A stretch of 64,000 bases of DNA from Mycolicibacterium vulneris (GTDB taxonomy: Bacteria; Actinomycetota; Actinomycetes; Mycobacteriales; Mycobacteriaceae). Where the stretch lies: the NCBI RefSeq assembly GCF_002104765.1, contig NZ_NCXM01000005.1:168698-232697 (forward strand). The letters run 5' to 3'. Position numbers and translations under genes: made by a program. The notes below the pieces were generated by a model. That model ran no database searches. It was not told the origin of the DNA and saw only the letters and a list, made by a program, of their open reading frames with translations. Positions 17,355 to 26,126 of the stretch are shown piece by piece. Numbering within the stretch: the first letter of the stretch is position 1; each line of letters begins with the position of its first letter.

Positions 17355-18541
17355 GCGGCAACGACCTTCCGGGCTTCGATACGTCGGACTTCTACTCCTA
17401 CGAGTGCCTGCTCACCGACCCGGAGCGCGAACTCCTGCACGCCGTGCGCACGTTCACCACCACCGAGGTGGCGCCCGTCCTGCTCGAACACTGGTCGCGT
17501 GCGACGTTTCCGTTCCAGATCGTGCCCGAGATGAGCAAGCTGGGTATCGCGGGTCTGCCGTATCGCGGCTTCGGCTGCGGGGGACACCGCTTTCTGCTCG
17601 ACGGGATGATCGCGATGGAACTCGCGCGCACCGACTGCTCGGTGGCCACCTTCAACGGCGTGCACGGCGGACTGGCCATGGGGTCGATCTACCTGTGCGG
17701 TTCTGACGAGCAACGCGAACGCTTCCTACCGGCGATGGCGCGCTACGACAAGATCGGCTCGTTCGGGCTGACCGAACCGGACGTCGGTTCGGGCGCCTCG
17801 GGCGGGCTGCAGACCACGGCCCGTCGCGACGGTGACAGCTGGATCCTCAACGGGCAGAAGAAGTGGATCGGCAACGCCACATTCGGCGACCTGACGGTGA
17901 TCTGGGCCAAGGACGTCGCAGACGGTCAGGTGAAGGGCTTCGTGGTGGAAAACAATTCGCCGGGGTTCACCGCCGACAAGCAGATGCACAAAATCGCCTT
18001 GCGCATCGTGCAGAACGGGCTGATCACCCTCGACAACGTGCGCGTCGCGGAATCCGACAGGCTGCAGCGGGCCACCTCCTTCAAGGACACCGCGGCCGTG
18101 CTGCGCATGACCCGCGCCGGGGTGGCATGGATGGCGGTCGGGTGCGCGCTCGGCGCGTACGAGAATGCTTTGGCCTACGCGCGTACCCGAGAACAATTCG
18201 GCCGGCCGATCGCCGCCTTCCAGTTGGTGCAGGACCTGCTCGTCCGGATGCTCGGCAACGTCACGGCGGCATACGGGCTGTGTGTGCGTCTGTCGCAATT
18301 GCAGGACGAGGGAATCGCCGAGGACCGGCATTCCTCGCTGGCCAAGGCTTTTTGCACAGTCCGGATGAGGGAGACCGTGGGTTGGGCGCGGGAGCTGCTC
18401 GGCGGCAACGGGATCTTGTTGGAGCACAACGTGGGCCGCTTCGTCGCGGACGCCGAGGCGATCTACTCCTACGAAGGCACTCGGGAGATGAACACCCTTA
18501 TCGTGGGGCGAGCGATCACCGGGCTGAGCGCCTTCGCCTGA
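17351..18541 (+). CDS. Acyl-CoA dehydrogenase (glutaryl-CoA dehydrogenase-like)
   Basis: A 396-residue FAD enzyme introducing an alpha-beta double bond into an acyl-CoA. FGLTEPDVGSGASGG and WILNGQKKWIGNATF are the FAD/substrate motifs near 140-180. ARTREQFGRPIAAFQ lies near 278. The C-terminal SYEGTREMNTLIVGRAITG carries the glutamate expected as base in the glutaryl/isovaleryl-type subgroup. Translation is coupled to the hydrolase (GTGA overlap). It closes the unit that starts with the CoA ligase at 13285. Confidence 0.92.
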   Translation: MSGNDLPGFDTSDFYSYECLLTDPERELLHAVRTFTTTEVAPVLLEHWSRATFPFQIVPEMSKLGIAGLPYRGFGCGGHRFLLDGMIAMELARTDCSVATFNGVHGGLAMGSIYLCGSDEQRERFLPAMARYDKIGSFGLTEPDVGSGASGGLQTTARRDGDSWILNGQKKWIGNATFGDLTVIWAKDVADGQVKGFVVENNSPGFTADKQMHKIALRIVQNGLITLDNVRVAESDRLQRATSFKDTAAVLRMTRAGVAWMAVGCALGAYENALAYARTREQFGRPIAAFQLVQDLLVRMLGNVTAAYGLCVRLSQLQDEGIAEDRHSSLAKAFCTVRMRETVGWARELLGGNGILLEHNVGRFVADAEAIYSYEGTREMNTLIVGRAITGLSAFA

Positions 18542-18878
18542 GTCGTTGTTCCGGAGTACATCGGCGGCCGGTCGTCATTGGTGCCGACGCCATCGACATT
18601 GAGCACGAACTGATTCGATGATCGGGGCAGGACATGGCTATCAGCCCGAGAGACTGCGATGACCAACCTGAGCCTGTATATAAGTGCCGGCGATGGACTT
18701 TCTGACAACAGGCGTCGCCGGCAACTGGGCCGGGCCACAACGTTGTGGTCGGGCACATCAACCCGCGGGCACATTTGTCACCGGGAACATGGACACCATG
18801 AGCAGATCGTCCGATTCTGATGTTGGAGACCAAGGGCCTGAATTGAAGGCTGACACGTTCGGAAGGAGCGGTAGGTCG
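18542..18878. other. Gap upstream of benzoylformate decarboxylase
   Basis: These 337 bases contain no convincing gene. An open plus frame runs through from 18684, but the residues before the decarboxylase ATG show no domain. The AT-rich patch CCTGTATATAAGTGCC (about 18672-18687) may be promoter. I see no clear operator palindrome. Confidence 0.35.
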
Positions 18879-20492
18879 ATGGCGCACGCTAGAACAGTTC
18901 ACGAGGTGACCTACGACTTGCTGCGTGAGCTGGGGCTCACGACGGTATTCGGCAATCCGGGCTCCACCGAGGAGACGTTTTTGAAGAACTTCCCCGACGA
19001 CTTCACCTATGTCTTGGGATTGCAAGAGGCGTCGGTGATGGCAATGGCCGATGGGTTCGCCCAGTCCACGGGCAAGCCCGCTTTGGTCAATGTGCACACG
19101 GCCGCGGGGATGGGAAACGCGATGGGCAACCTGGTGGCGGCGGCTAAGGGCAACACCCCGCTGATCGTCACAGCCGGTCAGCAGACCCGCGAAATGGTTT
19201 TGTGCGAGCCGTATCTGACCAACAAGGACGAAACTGTGTTTCCGCAGCCGTGGGTGAAGTGGGCGTATGAGCCCAAGCGCGCCGAGGACGTGCCGGGGGC
19301 GATCATGCGCGCCTACGCGGTGGCGTTACAGCCACCGGCCGGCCCGGTGTTTGTGTCGATCCCGCTTGATGACTGGGAGAAGCCGGCGCTGGGCCCCGCC
19401 GTGATTCGCACAGTGAGTCACCGGGTCAGCCCGGATGCCGACCGGCTGCGTGGATTCGCCGAGCGCATCAACAGTGCGCAGCGGCCACTGCTGGTCTTCG
19501 GGCCGGAGGTCGATCGCAGCGGTGCCTGGGAGGCCGGTGTGGCGTTCGCCGAACAGGTTGGCGCACCGGTATACAGCGGCCCGCTGCCCGACCGGGCATC
19601 ATTCCCCGAGGATCACCGGTTGTTCCAGGGGCAGCTGCCGATGACCATCGCCGGTGTCACCGAGGTGCTGCGTGGTCATGACCTGGTTGTGGTGATCGGG
19701 GCGCAGGTCTTCCGGTACTACCCGTACGTGGCCGGTGAATACCTGCCCGAGGGCACCGAACTGCTGCAGATCACCGCCGATCCGGGACTGGCCGGTGCGG
19801 CGCCGGTCGGCGACAGTGTGCTGGGGGACACGCTGCTCGCGTTGGAGCAACTCGTGGGCATGGTCGATGATCACAGCGACCGGGAGGTACCAGCTAGGCA
19901 GGTGCCCACCTCCGCAGTCGACGTGACCGGGTCGGCGCCGCTGGAGCCGGATGCGGTATGGGAGACGTTGAGAACCGTCACGCCCGCCGATTCGCCGTTG
20001 GTCACCGAATCGACGTCGACGATGGCCCAGCAACTGCGATTCTTGCCCAGCACCCGACCGGGGTCGTTTTTCGCCACTGCCAGCGGCGGCATCGGCTGGG
20101 GGTTGCCCGCGGCGGTGGGCGTCGCTCTGGGAGACCGCGCCCGTGGCGTCAAGCGCCACGTGCTTGCCACCATCGGCGACGGGTCGTTTCAATACTCGGT
20201 GCAGGCCCTCTACACGGCCGCCCAGCACCGGCTACCGATCGTGTTCGTCGCGATGCGCAACGGCGAATACTCGATCCTGAAATCGTTCGCGGTGTTGGAA
20301 GAGACACCCGGCGTGCCCGCACTGGACCTGCCGGGCCTTGACATTGCCTCCCTAGCAACGGGTTACGGGTGCCGCGCGGTCAATGTGGACAGCTGCGAAA
20401 AGCTCGCCCACGAATTCAACGCTGCGCTGAAGGCCGATGGGCCCACGGTGATCGTCGTGCCGACCAAAGCGCAAACTGCGCACCTGGGCTGA
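18879..20492 (+). CDS. mdlC: Benzoylformate decarboxylase (ThDP-dependent)
   Basis: A 537-residue thiamine-diphosphate enzyme close in layout to Pseudomonas benzoylformate decarboxylase (528 residues), which converts benzoylformate to benzaldehyde and CO2. It has VFGNPGSTEETFLKNFPDDF near the N-terminus, the LQEASVMAMADGFAQ segment with the ThDP-activating Glu, VNVHTAAGMGNAMGN, TAGQQTREMVL, and the C-terminal ThDP/Mg motif TIGDGSFQYSVQALYTAAQ. ATG 18879 has GGAAGGAG about ten bases upstream, and the conserved N-terminus begins there. A mandelate or aromatic 2-oxoacid pathway is implied, but no other mandelate genes are beside it. Confidence 0.88.
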   Translation: MAHARTVHEVTYDLLRELGLTTVFGNPGSTEETFLKNFPDDFTYVLGLQEASVMAMADGFAQSTGKPALVNVHTAAGMGNAMGNLVAAAKGNTPLIVTAGQQTREMVLCEPYLTNKDETVFPQPWVKWAYEPKRAEDVPGAIMRAYAVALQPPAGPVFVSIPLDDWEKPALGPAVIRTVSHRVSPDADRLRGFAERINSAQRPLLVFGPEVDRSGAWEAGVAFAEQVGAPVYSGPLPDRASFPEDHRLFQGQLPMTIAGVTEVLRGHDLVVVIGAQVFRYYPYVAGEYLPEGTELLQITADPGLAGAAPVGDSVLGDTLLALEQLVGMVDDHSDREVPARQVPTSAVDVTGSAPLEPDAVWETLRTVTPADSPLVTESTSTMAQQLRFLPSTRPGSFFATASGGIGWGLPAAVGVALGDRARGVKRHVLATIGDGSFQYSVQALYTAAQHRLPIVFVAMRNGEYSILKSFAVLEETPGVPALDLPGLDIASLATGYGCRAVNVDSCEKLAHEFNAALKADGPTVIVVPTKAQTAHLG

Positions 20493-20705
20493 GCGCATTC
20501 CAGGAGCCGACGTGCCTAGGGCGCGTTTTGCCCGACCCCGGCGAAAAAGCAGCCTGGATCGCCGGTAGCTGACCGCCATCGCTCTGCATGCAAGTTCGTA
20601 GGCGCCGAGGTCGGGGGGTTTGTCGCTGCTCCCTGATGTGGGGCATGCCGGTTAAGCTGGCACGACGGGTCACTACGAGCAGCCCGAACGGCCCCTTTCT
20701 TGAGC

Positions 20706-21491
20706 ATGGTGGTGGCATTGGATCTTGGACTTACACAACGCACCGCTCTCGTCTGCGCCTCAACGTCGGGGCTGGGCCTAGCGACCGCCCGGGCACTATG
20801 CGAGGACGGCGCGAGAGTGGTGGTGACCAGCCGTTCGGGCGAACGCGCCGAGGAAGTGGCAACCACACTTCCCAACGCTATCGGGATCGGCTGCGATCTC
20901 GTGGCCGCCGACGGCGCGGCGCGACTGTTTGGCGAATCGACTAAACGGGTCGGCAAGATTGACATCCTGGTCCTCAACGGGCCCGGCCCGGCGCCCGGAC
21001 GTGCCGAAGATGTTGATGTCGCGGGTGTCGATTCCGCAGTGGCCACGTTGGTCAAGCCCCAAGTGCAACTGGTGCGATCAGTGCTGCCCGCCATGCAGGC
21101 GCAGCGCTGGGGCCGCATCTTGAGCATCAGCTCGACCAGCGTAGTGGCCCCGATTAGCAGTCTTGCGTTGTCCAACCTCGGCCGTGCCGCGCTGGCAGGT
21201 TATTTGAAGACTCTCGCGAGTGAGGTTGCCCCGCACGGTATTACGGTGAATTCTCTACTGCCTGGCCGAATCGCAACACCGCGTGCACGCCAGATCAATG
21301 AAGCGGCTGCGGCCCGATCCGGCGTCCCGGTCGCCGACGTCGAACAATCCTCAGTCGGTGAGATTCCAGCAGGCCGGTATGGAGAGCCCGACGAGTTCGG
21401 CGCCGTGGCCGCCTTCTTGTGCAGCGGCCGAGCGTCCTACGTGACTGGAGTAGCGCTGCGCTGCGATGGCGGGCTAGTGCCGACACTGTAA
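20706..21491 (+). CDS. SDR-family oxidoreductase lacking the usual catalytic tyrosine
   Basis: A 261-residue short-chain dehydrogenase. The cofactor loop is CASTSGLGLATARALCEDGA and the catalytic-serine region is ILSISSTSVVAP. Where YxxxK is expected the protein has SLALSNLGRAALAGYLKTLA, with Leu/Ser in place of the Tyr pattern. VNSLLPGRIATPRA and YVTGVALRCDGGL complete the fold. I use the ATG at 20706; a TTG two codons earlier is also possible. A clade of 3-oxoacyl-ACP-reductase-like SDRs is known to share this altered motif, so function may differ from classical reductases. Confidence 0.82.
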   Translation: MVVALDLGLTQRTALVCASTSGLGLATARALCEDGARVVVTSRSGERAEEVATTLPNAIGIGCDLVAADGAARLFGESTKRVGKIDILVLNGPGPAPGRAEDVDVAGVDSAVATLVKPQVQLVRSVLPAMQAQRWGRILSISSTSVVAPISSLALSNLGRAALAGYLKTLASEVAPHGITVNSLLPGRIATPRARQINEAAAARSGVPVADVEQSSVGEIPAGRYGEPDEFGAVAAFLCSGRASYVTGVALRCDGGLVPTL

Positions 21492-21525
21492 GCGTCGGCC
21501 GGTAGCGAGTACGCCGATACAGCCG

Positions 21526-22611
21526 TTACGCGCCGTCGGGGTCTGCAAAGGTGACAACGAGGCCCTTTCGTGGGTCGACTTCTCCGCCTTGGAGCCGGGT
21601 CCAATGGTCTTGCAAGGCTTTTGGGCCCGCGTCGGTAACGACGTCCAGGTTGTCGCGAAGCAATGTTCGGAAGTCTTCCCACGCACTGTGATACCGCCGC
21701 GTGATTTCCTGCTGCATGGCGGGCGTAAGCAGGTAGTCGAATGCGCCGAAGACCGTTGGCTTCGGGCCGACGAGTTCCTCGGTTGGCAGTGAGGTCGGGC
21801 TTGAGATGTGGGAGATGCCAAGCACCGCATCGTGAGTCAGGTTGTCGGCAAGGTGGCGGTGGAGCCGCCTGCGTAGGTCGGTGTCGCCGGCGAGATCGGC
21901 GTATAAGGTCGGCACCTTGGAAAGCGATTCAACGTCGTCGTAGGTGATCACGGTGTCGTAGCACCCGAGCTGTTGGCTGAATGCGACGTTGGCCGGGCTC
22001 GTGATGCCCACAATCTCAATGCCGCCACGGCTACGCGCGAGGCTTGCGATGCCGTAACCGGTTTTGCTTGACGCGGAGGAGATGAGGAGTCGGCGTGCCC
22101 CGAACCACTCGTTGGCGGCGCCGAATGCTTCGAACGCAAAGCTTGTCATGAACAGCGGCCTGTACAGCGCTGTAAGGTTTTCGCGTTCCGGCGAGCGAGG
22201 AGCTCCGGTCACAACGGTGTACTCGTTGTAGATCGGCATCAGCTCGCCGCGATGAGGTGCGGCATCGCGGAACCGATCGGTGCCCAGCGGCGACGGAGTG
22301 ACGAGCAGATGGCTGGCACTGGGCAAGTAGCCAAATACGCGGTCACCGGTTTTCAATGCATCGGTTTCGCTCGCAGCCACTTGCGCGTAACCCCACAGGG
22401 GAATGTGTGCCATACCGGGGACCTGAGTGGGGAAGTAGCCCCAGTAGCCCAGTGCGTCGCCTAGCGCGCAGTAGGTCAAATTGTTTATTGTCAGGCCGAC
22501 ACGCTCCACGCGCAGAAGCGCTTGCCCGGTGGTGGGCCGGATACTGGCAGCCTCGACCAGTGTCGTTGAGGACAGATCCGACCGGTCGACGATGACGGAC
22601 CAAGTGTTCAT
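21526..22611 (-). CDS. DUF2855 family protein (MDR-like fold)
   Basis: A 361-residue protein beginning MNTWSVIVDRSDLSSTTLVE. It resembles zinc-free medium-chain dehydrogenase/reductases: an N-terminal GroES-like part (LLRVERVGLTINNLTYCALG), then WGYAQVAASETDALKTGDRV, and a nucleotide-binding segment RLLISSASSKTGYGIASLAR. The DUF2855 family has no established role. It is convergent with the SDR gene and has no close partner on its strand. Confidence 0.75.
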   Translation of the reverse strand: MNTWSVIVDRSDLSSTTLVEAASIRPTTGQALLRVERVGLTINNLTYCALGDALGYWGYFPTQVPGMAHIPLWGYAQVAASETDALKTGDRVFGYLPSASHLLVTPSPLGTDRFRDAAPHRGELMPIYNEYTVVTGAPRSPERENLTALYRPLFMTSFAFEAFGAANEWFGARRLLISSASSKTGYGIASLARSRGGIEIVGITSPANVAFSQQLGCYDTVITYDDVESLSKVPTLYADLAGDTDLRRRLHRHLADNLTHDAVLGISHISSPTSLPTEELVGPKPTVFGAFDYLLTPAMQQEITRRYHSAWEDFRTLLRDNLDVVTDAGPKALQDHWTRLQGGEVDPRKGLVVTFADPDGA

Positions 22612-23213
22612 GAAAGTAGTTTCACAGCATCGCGGCCGTCGCGGTACTGGGCTGTGCTCACTGCCGCCGGCGGTGTGTGCCGGCAGGGCTGAAACCCCCG
22701 TGGCGGGGGGACCGCCGTCAGTCCGGCGCAGCTAGGGAGTCCGGACAACCAAAGTTATTGGAGCAAAGTAGTTTTCAGTTCGCCATCGGGCGGGTGCACG
22801 ACGGAGATGATGCAGGCCGAGATGTGGGATCCGTTCTGGACGGGGCGTTGGCGAATAATGAACTGCCACCGAGGCTGACGCGTTTGGACATCCATCTATG
22901 GCGAGGGCGACGTCAGGCGCTACCGGTCCATATCGCGTCGCTTCGTCGTCCCTGCCCTCGCCAGCGCAAATGCTTTGGCAGGGATGTGACCACCCGTGTG
23001 TGTGCCATAGCCGCTCGCTGGCCGATAGCGTGGCATGGACGGCCGGAAGTGAAAGATCTTGGCTACAAAGGGTTTACGGGGCGCCGCACGATCTTGCCGC
23101 TGTGGTGAGACGTAGCCCGCACATTGGGCCAAAGCCGCGATGTTGAGTCGGTGGTGTTACCCGCCGACCGACGGCTTGGATCGGTGCAAAAAGTGCAGGG
23201 GCAACGTCACAGA
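22612..23213. other. 602-bp gap without a recognisable gene
   Basis: Open frames occur on both strands, but none shows domains or a convincing ribosome site. A GC-rich hairpin CCCCCGTGGCGGGGG lies at about 22687-22701, beside another possible stem (TGCCG...CGGCA). I do not recognise a riboswitch or small-RNA class here. Decayed coding sequence is possible. Confidence 0.35.
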
Positions 23214-23849
23214 TCAAGAATCTGGCTGCGGTTGTACTGCAAGCGCGGTAAACATCGCGTCCAAGGAGCGCAGCAGACGATCTTGGGGGAACTCTTTCGG
23301 GGCTACTAGCAGCAGCCGGCCCGATTCCCACATCGTAGCCAGCAGGTGATGGGCCAGCAGCTCGGAATCGAAGTGCGGTTGGGCAGTGCACGACTTACTC
23401 AGCGCCACTTCGAATTCGCGTACGATTCGGGCACGAAGACGTGCGACGTGTTTGTGAAATGTCGGGGTGCCGCTGTCGGCGATCATGAAAATCGCTCGCC
23501 ACCGGTGGGGCGCCTCGGCGACCCCGCGCAGGTAGGCATCGAACAGATGGTGGAGCGAGGTGGCAGAGTCTTTGTCGTCCTCGCCGGGGATAGCGTCGAT
23601 GATCTGAGCGAGTGCTAGCTGTTCTTCACGCTTGAGTGAACCGCGCAGCATGTCATTGGCGTCGGTGAACTGGCTATAGACCACGGGACGGGTGACGCCG
23701 ATGCGTCGGGCGACGGCATCGATGCTGACCGCACCGACGCCCTCTGTACTGATGATCTCGAGCACGACATCCAGGATTTGTTCGCGCCGCTGCTCGGGCG
23801 ACCGGCGCGGCGCGTAGGGACGGTTGCGCCGCACGGTGGCCTCGGTCAT
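23214..23849 (-). CDS. TetR-family transcriptional regulator
   Basis: A 211-residue regulator. The helix-turn-helix is in the N-terminal 65 residues (GAVSIDAVARRIGVTRPVVY then SQFTDANDML), followed by an all-helical ligand domain. ATG 23849 has a perfect AGGAGG site; a start 15 codons upstream would place that ribosome site inside the gene. It is divergent from the flavoprotein gene at 23965. Two tandem palindromes fill the gap, the arrangement expected for an autoregulated repressor of the divergent unit. Confidence 0.9.
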   Translation of the reverse strand: MTEATVRRNRPYAPRRSPEQRREQILDVVLEIISTEGVGAVSIDAVARRIGVTRPVVYSQFTDANDMLRGSLKREEQLALAQIIDAIPGEDDKDSATSLHHLFDAYLRGVAEAPHRWRAIFMIADSGTPTFHKHVARLRARIVREFEVALSKSCTAQPHFDSELLAHHLLATMWESGRLLLVAPKEFPQDRLLRSLDAMFTALAVQPQPDS

Positions 23850-23903
23850 GCGGGTCCTCCTGTCGGCCGCTATCACCCTTCTTGACAAGGGCAATAGCCG
23901 TGA

Positions 23904-23942
23904 AGCTACAGTAGCGTAGCTTTAAGCTACAGCAGTGTAGCT
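23904..23942. promoter_or_regulatory. Two tandem TetR-type operators
   Basis: AGCTAC-AGTAGC-GTAGCT (23904-23921) and AGCTAC-AGCAGT-GTAGCT (23925-23942) share perfect 6-bp arms around six-base spacers. Their centres are 21 bp apart, two helical turns, so two dimers could bind the same face. They lie between the TetR gene and the divergent flavoprotein gene, whose ATG is 22 bases after the second site. Confidence 0.8.
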
Positions 23943-23964
23943 ATTTGGGGAAGCCGAGGACGTC

Positions 23965-25113
23965 ATGACCGATACCGAAACAACCTCGCCGGCAGCGGGC
24001 CAGGAGGACATCGTGGCGCGCGCCCGGCTGATAGGCGATATGGCACGCGGTATGGCAGATCAGATCGATGCCGATCGCAGACTTCCCGCCGAACTGGTTG
24101 CGGCGCTGCGGGATTCGGGCCTGCTGCGCGCGGGAGCGCCGACCGAGGTCGAAGCTCTGGAGCTGGCTCCTGGCACGGCGTTGCGCTGCGCCGAAGCGGT
24201 GGCACGCGGGGATGCGTCGGCCGGCTGGTGCGTGTCGATCGCGATCACCAGCAGCCTGCTGGTCGCCTATCTGCCGCAGGTCGGCCGTGATGAGCTGTTC
24301 GGTGACGGTCGCGCCGTGGCCTCCGGTGTGTGGGCGCCGCACGGCACGGCCCGTCGGGCTCCCGGCGGTGTCGTGGTGTCGGGGCGGTGGGCGTTCTGCA
24401 GCGGCATCACCCACGCCGACGTCCTGTTCGCCGGGTGCGTCCTCGACGACCGGCCGGCCGTGGTCGCGTTGCCCGCCGAAGAACTACAGATCCTCGACAC
24501 CTGGCACACCCTCGGCCTGCGCGGCACCGGCAGCCACGACACGGTGGCCGACGAGGTCTTCGTGCCGGCTTCGCGGGTGGTCTCAATATTTGACGGGCCG
24601 TCGATCAACCGGCCGTTGTATCGCTTCCCGCCGTTCGGTTTCTTCGCTGCTTGCATCACCGCCGCAGCAATGGGCAACGCCCGCGCCGCCATTGAGGATT
24701 TCATCGAGATTGCCGGCGCAAAGAAGGGTGTCGCGTCATCTCGTACGCTTGCCCAGCGGCCCACTGTCCAGGCCGCGGTCGCCGCGGCCGAATCGGCGCT
24801 GGAGAGCGCGCGGGCACTGTATTACCAGGCGATCGAAACCGTCTGGCAAGCAAATCAAGCCGAGACTCCGGTGCCCGTGGAAGCGCGCACCCGGTTGCGG
24901 CTTGCCGCCACGCACGGGGTCCGTATCGCCGCGGATGTGGTGCGCACGATGTATGACCTTGCCGGGGGAAGCGCCATCTATGACGGCGCGCCGCTGCAGC
25001 GCCGCTTCCGCGACGCGTTCACCGCCACCGCGCATTTTCAAGTGAACGAGGCATCGCGAGAGTTGCCGGGCCGCATCCTGCTGGGCCAGCCCGCCGAGGT
25101 GGCAATGCTGTGA
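23965..25113 (+). CDS. Acyl-CoA-dehydrogenase-fold flavoprotein (HsaA-like monooxygenase group)
   Basis: A 382-residue protein with the acyl-CoA dehydrogenase fold but the features of group D flavin monooxygenases such as HsaA: LPAELVAALRDSGLLRAGAP near 40, GDASAGWCVSIAITSSLLVA near 90, VVSGRWAFCSGITHADVLF near 137, and LRGTGSHDTVADEVFVPASR near 190. Such enzymes hydroxylate aromatic or cyclic substrates using reduced flavin from a separate reductase, which is not encoded nearby. The stop overlaps the GTG of the LLM gene, so the two are co-translated under the TetR gene. Confidence 0.8.
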   Translation: MTDTETTSPAAGQEDIVARARLIGDMARGMADQIDADRRLPAELVAALRDSGLLRAGAPTEVEALELAPGTALRCAEAVARGDASAGWCVSIAITSSLLVAYLPQVGRDELFGDGRAVASGVWAPHGTARRAPGGVVVSGRWAFCSGITHADVLFAGCVLDDRPAVVALPAEELQILDTWHTLGLRGTGSHDTVADEVFVPASRVVSIFDGPSINRPLYRFPPFGFFAACITAAAMGNARAAIEDFIEIAGAKKGVASSRTLAQRPTVQAAVAAAESALESARALYYQAIETVWQANQAETPVPVEARTRLRLAATHGVRIAADVVRTMYDLAGGSAIYDGAPLQRRFRDAFTATAHFQVNEASRELPGRILLGQPAEVAML

Positions 25114-26126
25114 CCGGGCGGATTGAGGCGACGTTGCCGTTCTGGCTCGATCGGCCCGACATGGAGGCGGTGCAGATTGCCGAGGCGGTCAGTGAAGTGG
25201 GGCTGACTGGGCTGTGGATCGGCGAGATGACTACCTTCGACGCCTTCGCGTTGGCCACCGCCATTGGCATGCGCGCGCCGGGGTTGCGGCTCAAACTGGG
25301 GCCGCTGCCCATCAGCGTGCGAACCCCGGTCGCTATCGCGTTGGGCACCAGCTCGGTGGCATCGCTCACCGGCTGCGAGATCGACGTCGCGCTCGGTGCC
25401 TCGAGCCCCATGATCGTGAGCGGCTGGCACGACCGCGACTGGCTGCATAGCGCACCCCGCATGCGCGAAACAATCCAGTGCCTGCGTGCGATCTTGCGCG
25501 GCGAGCGCGCAGATTACGACGGCCGCTATATCCGCAGTCACGGATTTCGGCTGCGCGGCTCGCTGCCGGGCACCCGCATCGGAGTCGGGGCGTTCGGTCC
25601 GACGATGACGCGGCTGGCCGCTGAAATCGCCGACGAGGTGGTGCTCAACCTTTCCTCGCCCCAACGGGTCGCCCAGGTGCGAAGACAAATAGACGACTAC
25701 GCCGCCGCCGTCGACCGAACGGCGCCCCACTTGACGGTCTGGGTACCGGCGGCCCTGCGACCCGGCGATGCCGCCCTACGACAAACAGCAAACCAGCTGG
25801 CGATATATCTCGCGCCGCCCGGCTACGGAGAAATGTTCTGTGACCTCGGGTTCCCCGACCTCGTCGAGAAAGCCCGCAGCGGCGCGAGGCGTTCGGAGTT
25901 GGCGGCCGCCATTCCCGTTGAGCTGACCGAGCAACTCGGCGCGGTGGGCAGCCCCGAACAAATCGCTGCCCGGCTACAGGCCTACTTGGACGCCGGCGCA
26001 GACACCGTTGCGGTCGTACCGGTCACCGCCGAAGACCCTGCCGGGCGGGGGGTCCTTGAAGCTGTCGCCGATACGTATCGACTCATTTCATCCAAGTCGC
26101 TCGGGAGTAACCCGCCAGCAGGTTGA
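25110..26126 (+). CDS. F420-dependent LLM-class oxidoreductase
   Basis: A 338-residue luciferase-like protein. VSEVGLTGLWIGEMTTFDAF, the LGTSSVASLTGCEIDVALGA strand and IGVGAFGPTMTRLAAEIADE are typical of mycobacterial F420-binding TIM barrels. GTG 25110 overlaps the stop of the flavoprotein gene (GTGA). It probably acts on the same substrate as its partner. Its 3' end overlaps the tail of a decayed epimerase gene on the other strand. Confidence 0.85.
   Translation: MTGRIEATLPFWLDRPDMEAVQIAEAVSEVGLTGLWIGEMTTFDAFALATAIGMRAPGLRLKLGPLPISVRTPVAIALGTSSVASLTGCEIDVALGASSPMIVSGWHDRDWLHSAPRMRETIQCLRAILRGERADYDGRYIRSHGFRLRGSLPGTRIGVGAFGPTMTRLAAEIADEVVLNLSSPQRVAQVRRQIDDYAAAVDRTAPHLTVWVPAALRPGDAALRQTANQLAIYLAPPGYGEMFCDLGFPDLVEKARSGARRSELAAAIPVELTEQLGAVGSPEQIAARLQAYLDAGADTVAVVPVTAEDPAGRGVLEAVADTYRLISSKSLGSNPPAG

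Noticed and set aside
22640..22760. Possible riboswitch or structured RNA formed by the GC-rich hairpins
   Set aside because: The sequence matches no riboswitch class I know, and simple GC-rich stems are frequent here; no gene with a suitable start follows closely on the plus strand.
22677..23108. 143-codon plus-strand frame between DUF2855 and TetR
   Set aside because: No domain, mixed composition and no ribosome site; best treated as non-coding or decayed sequence.
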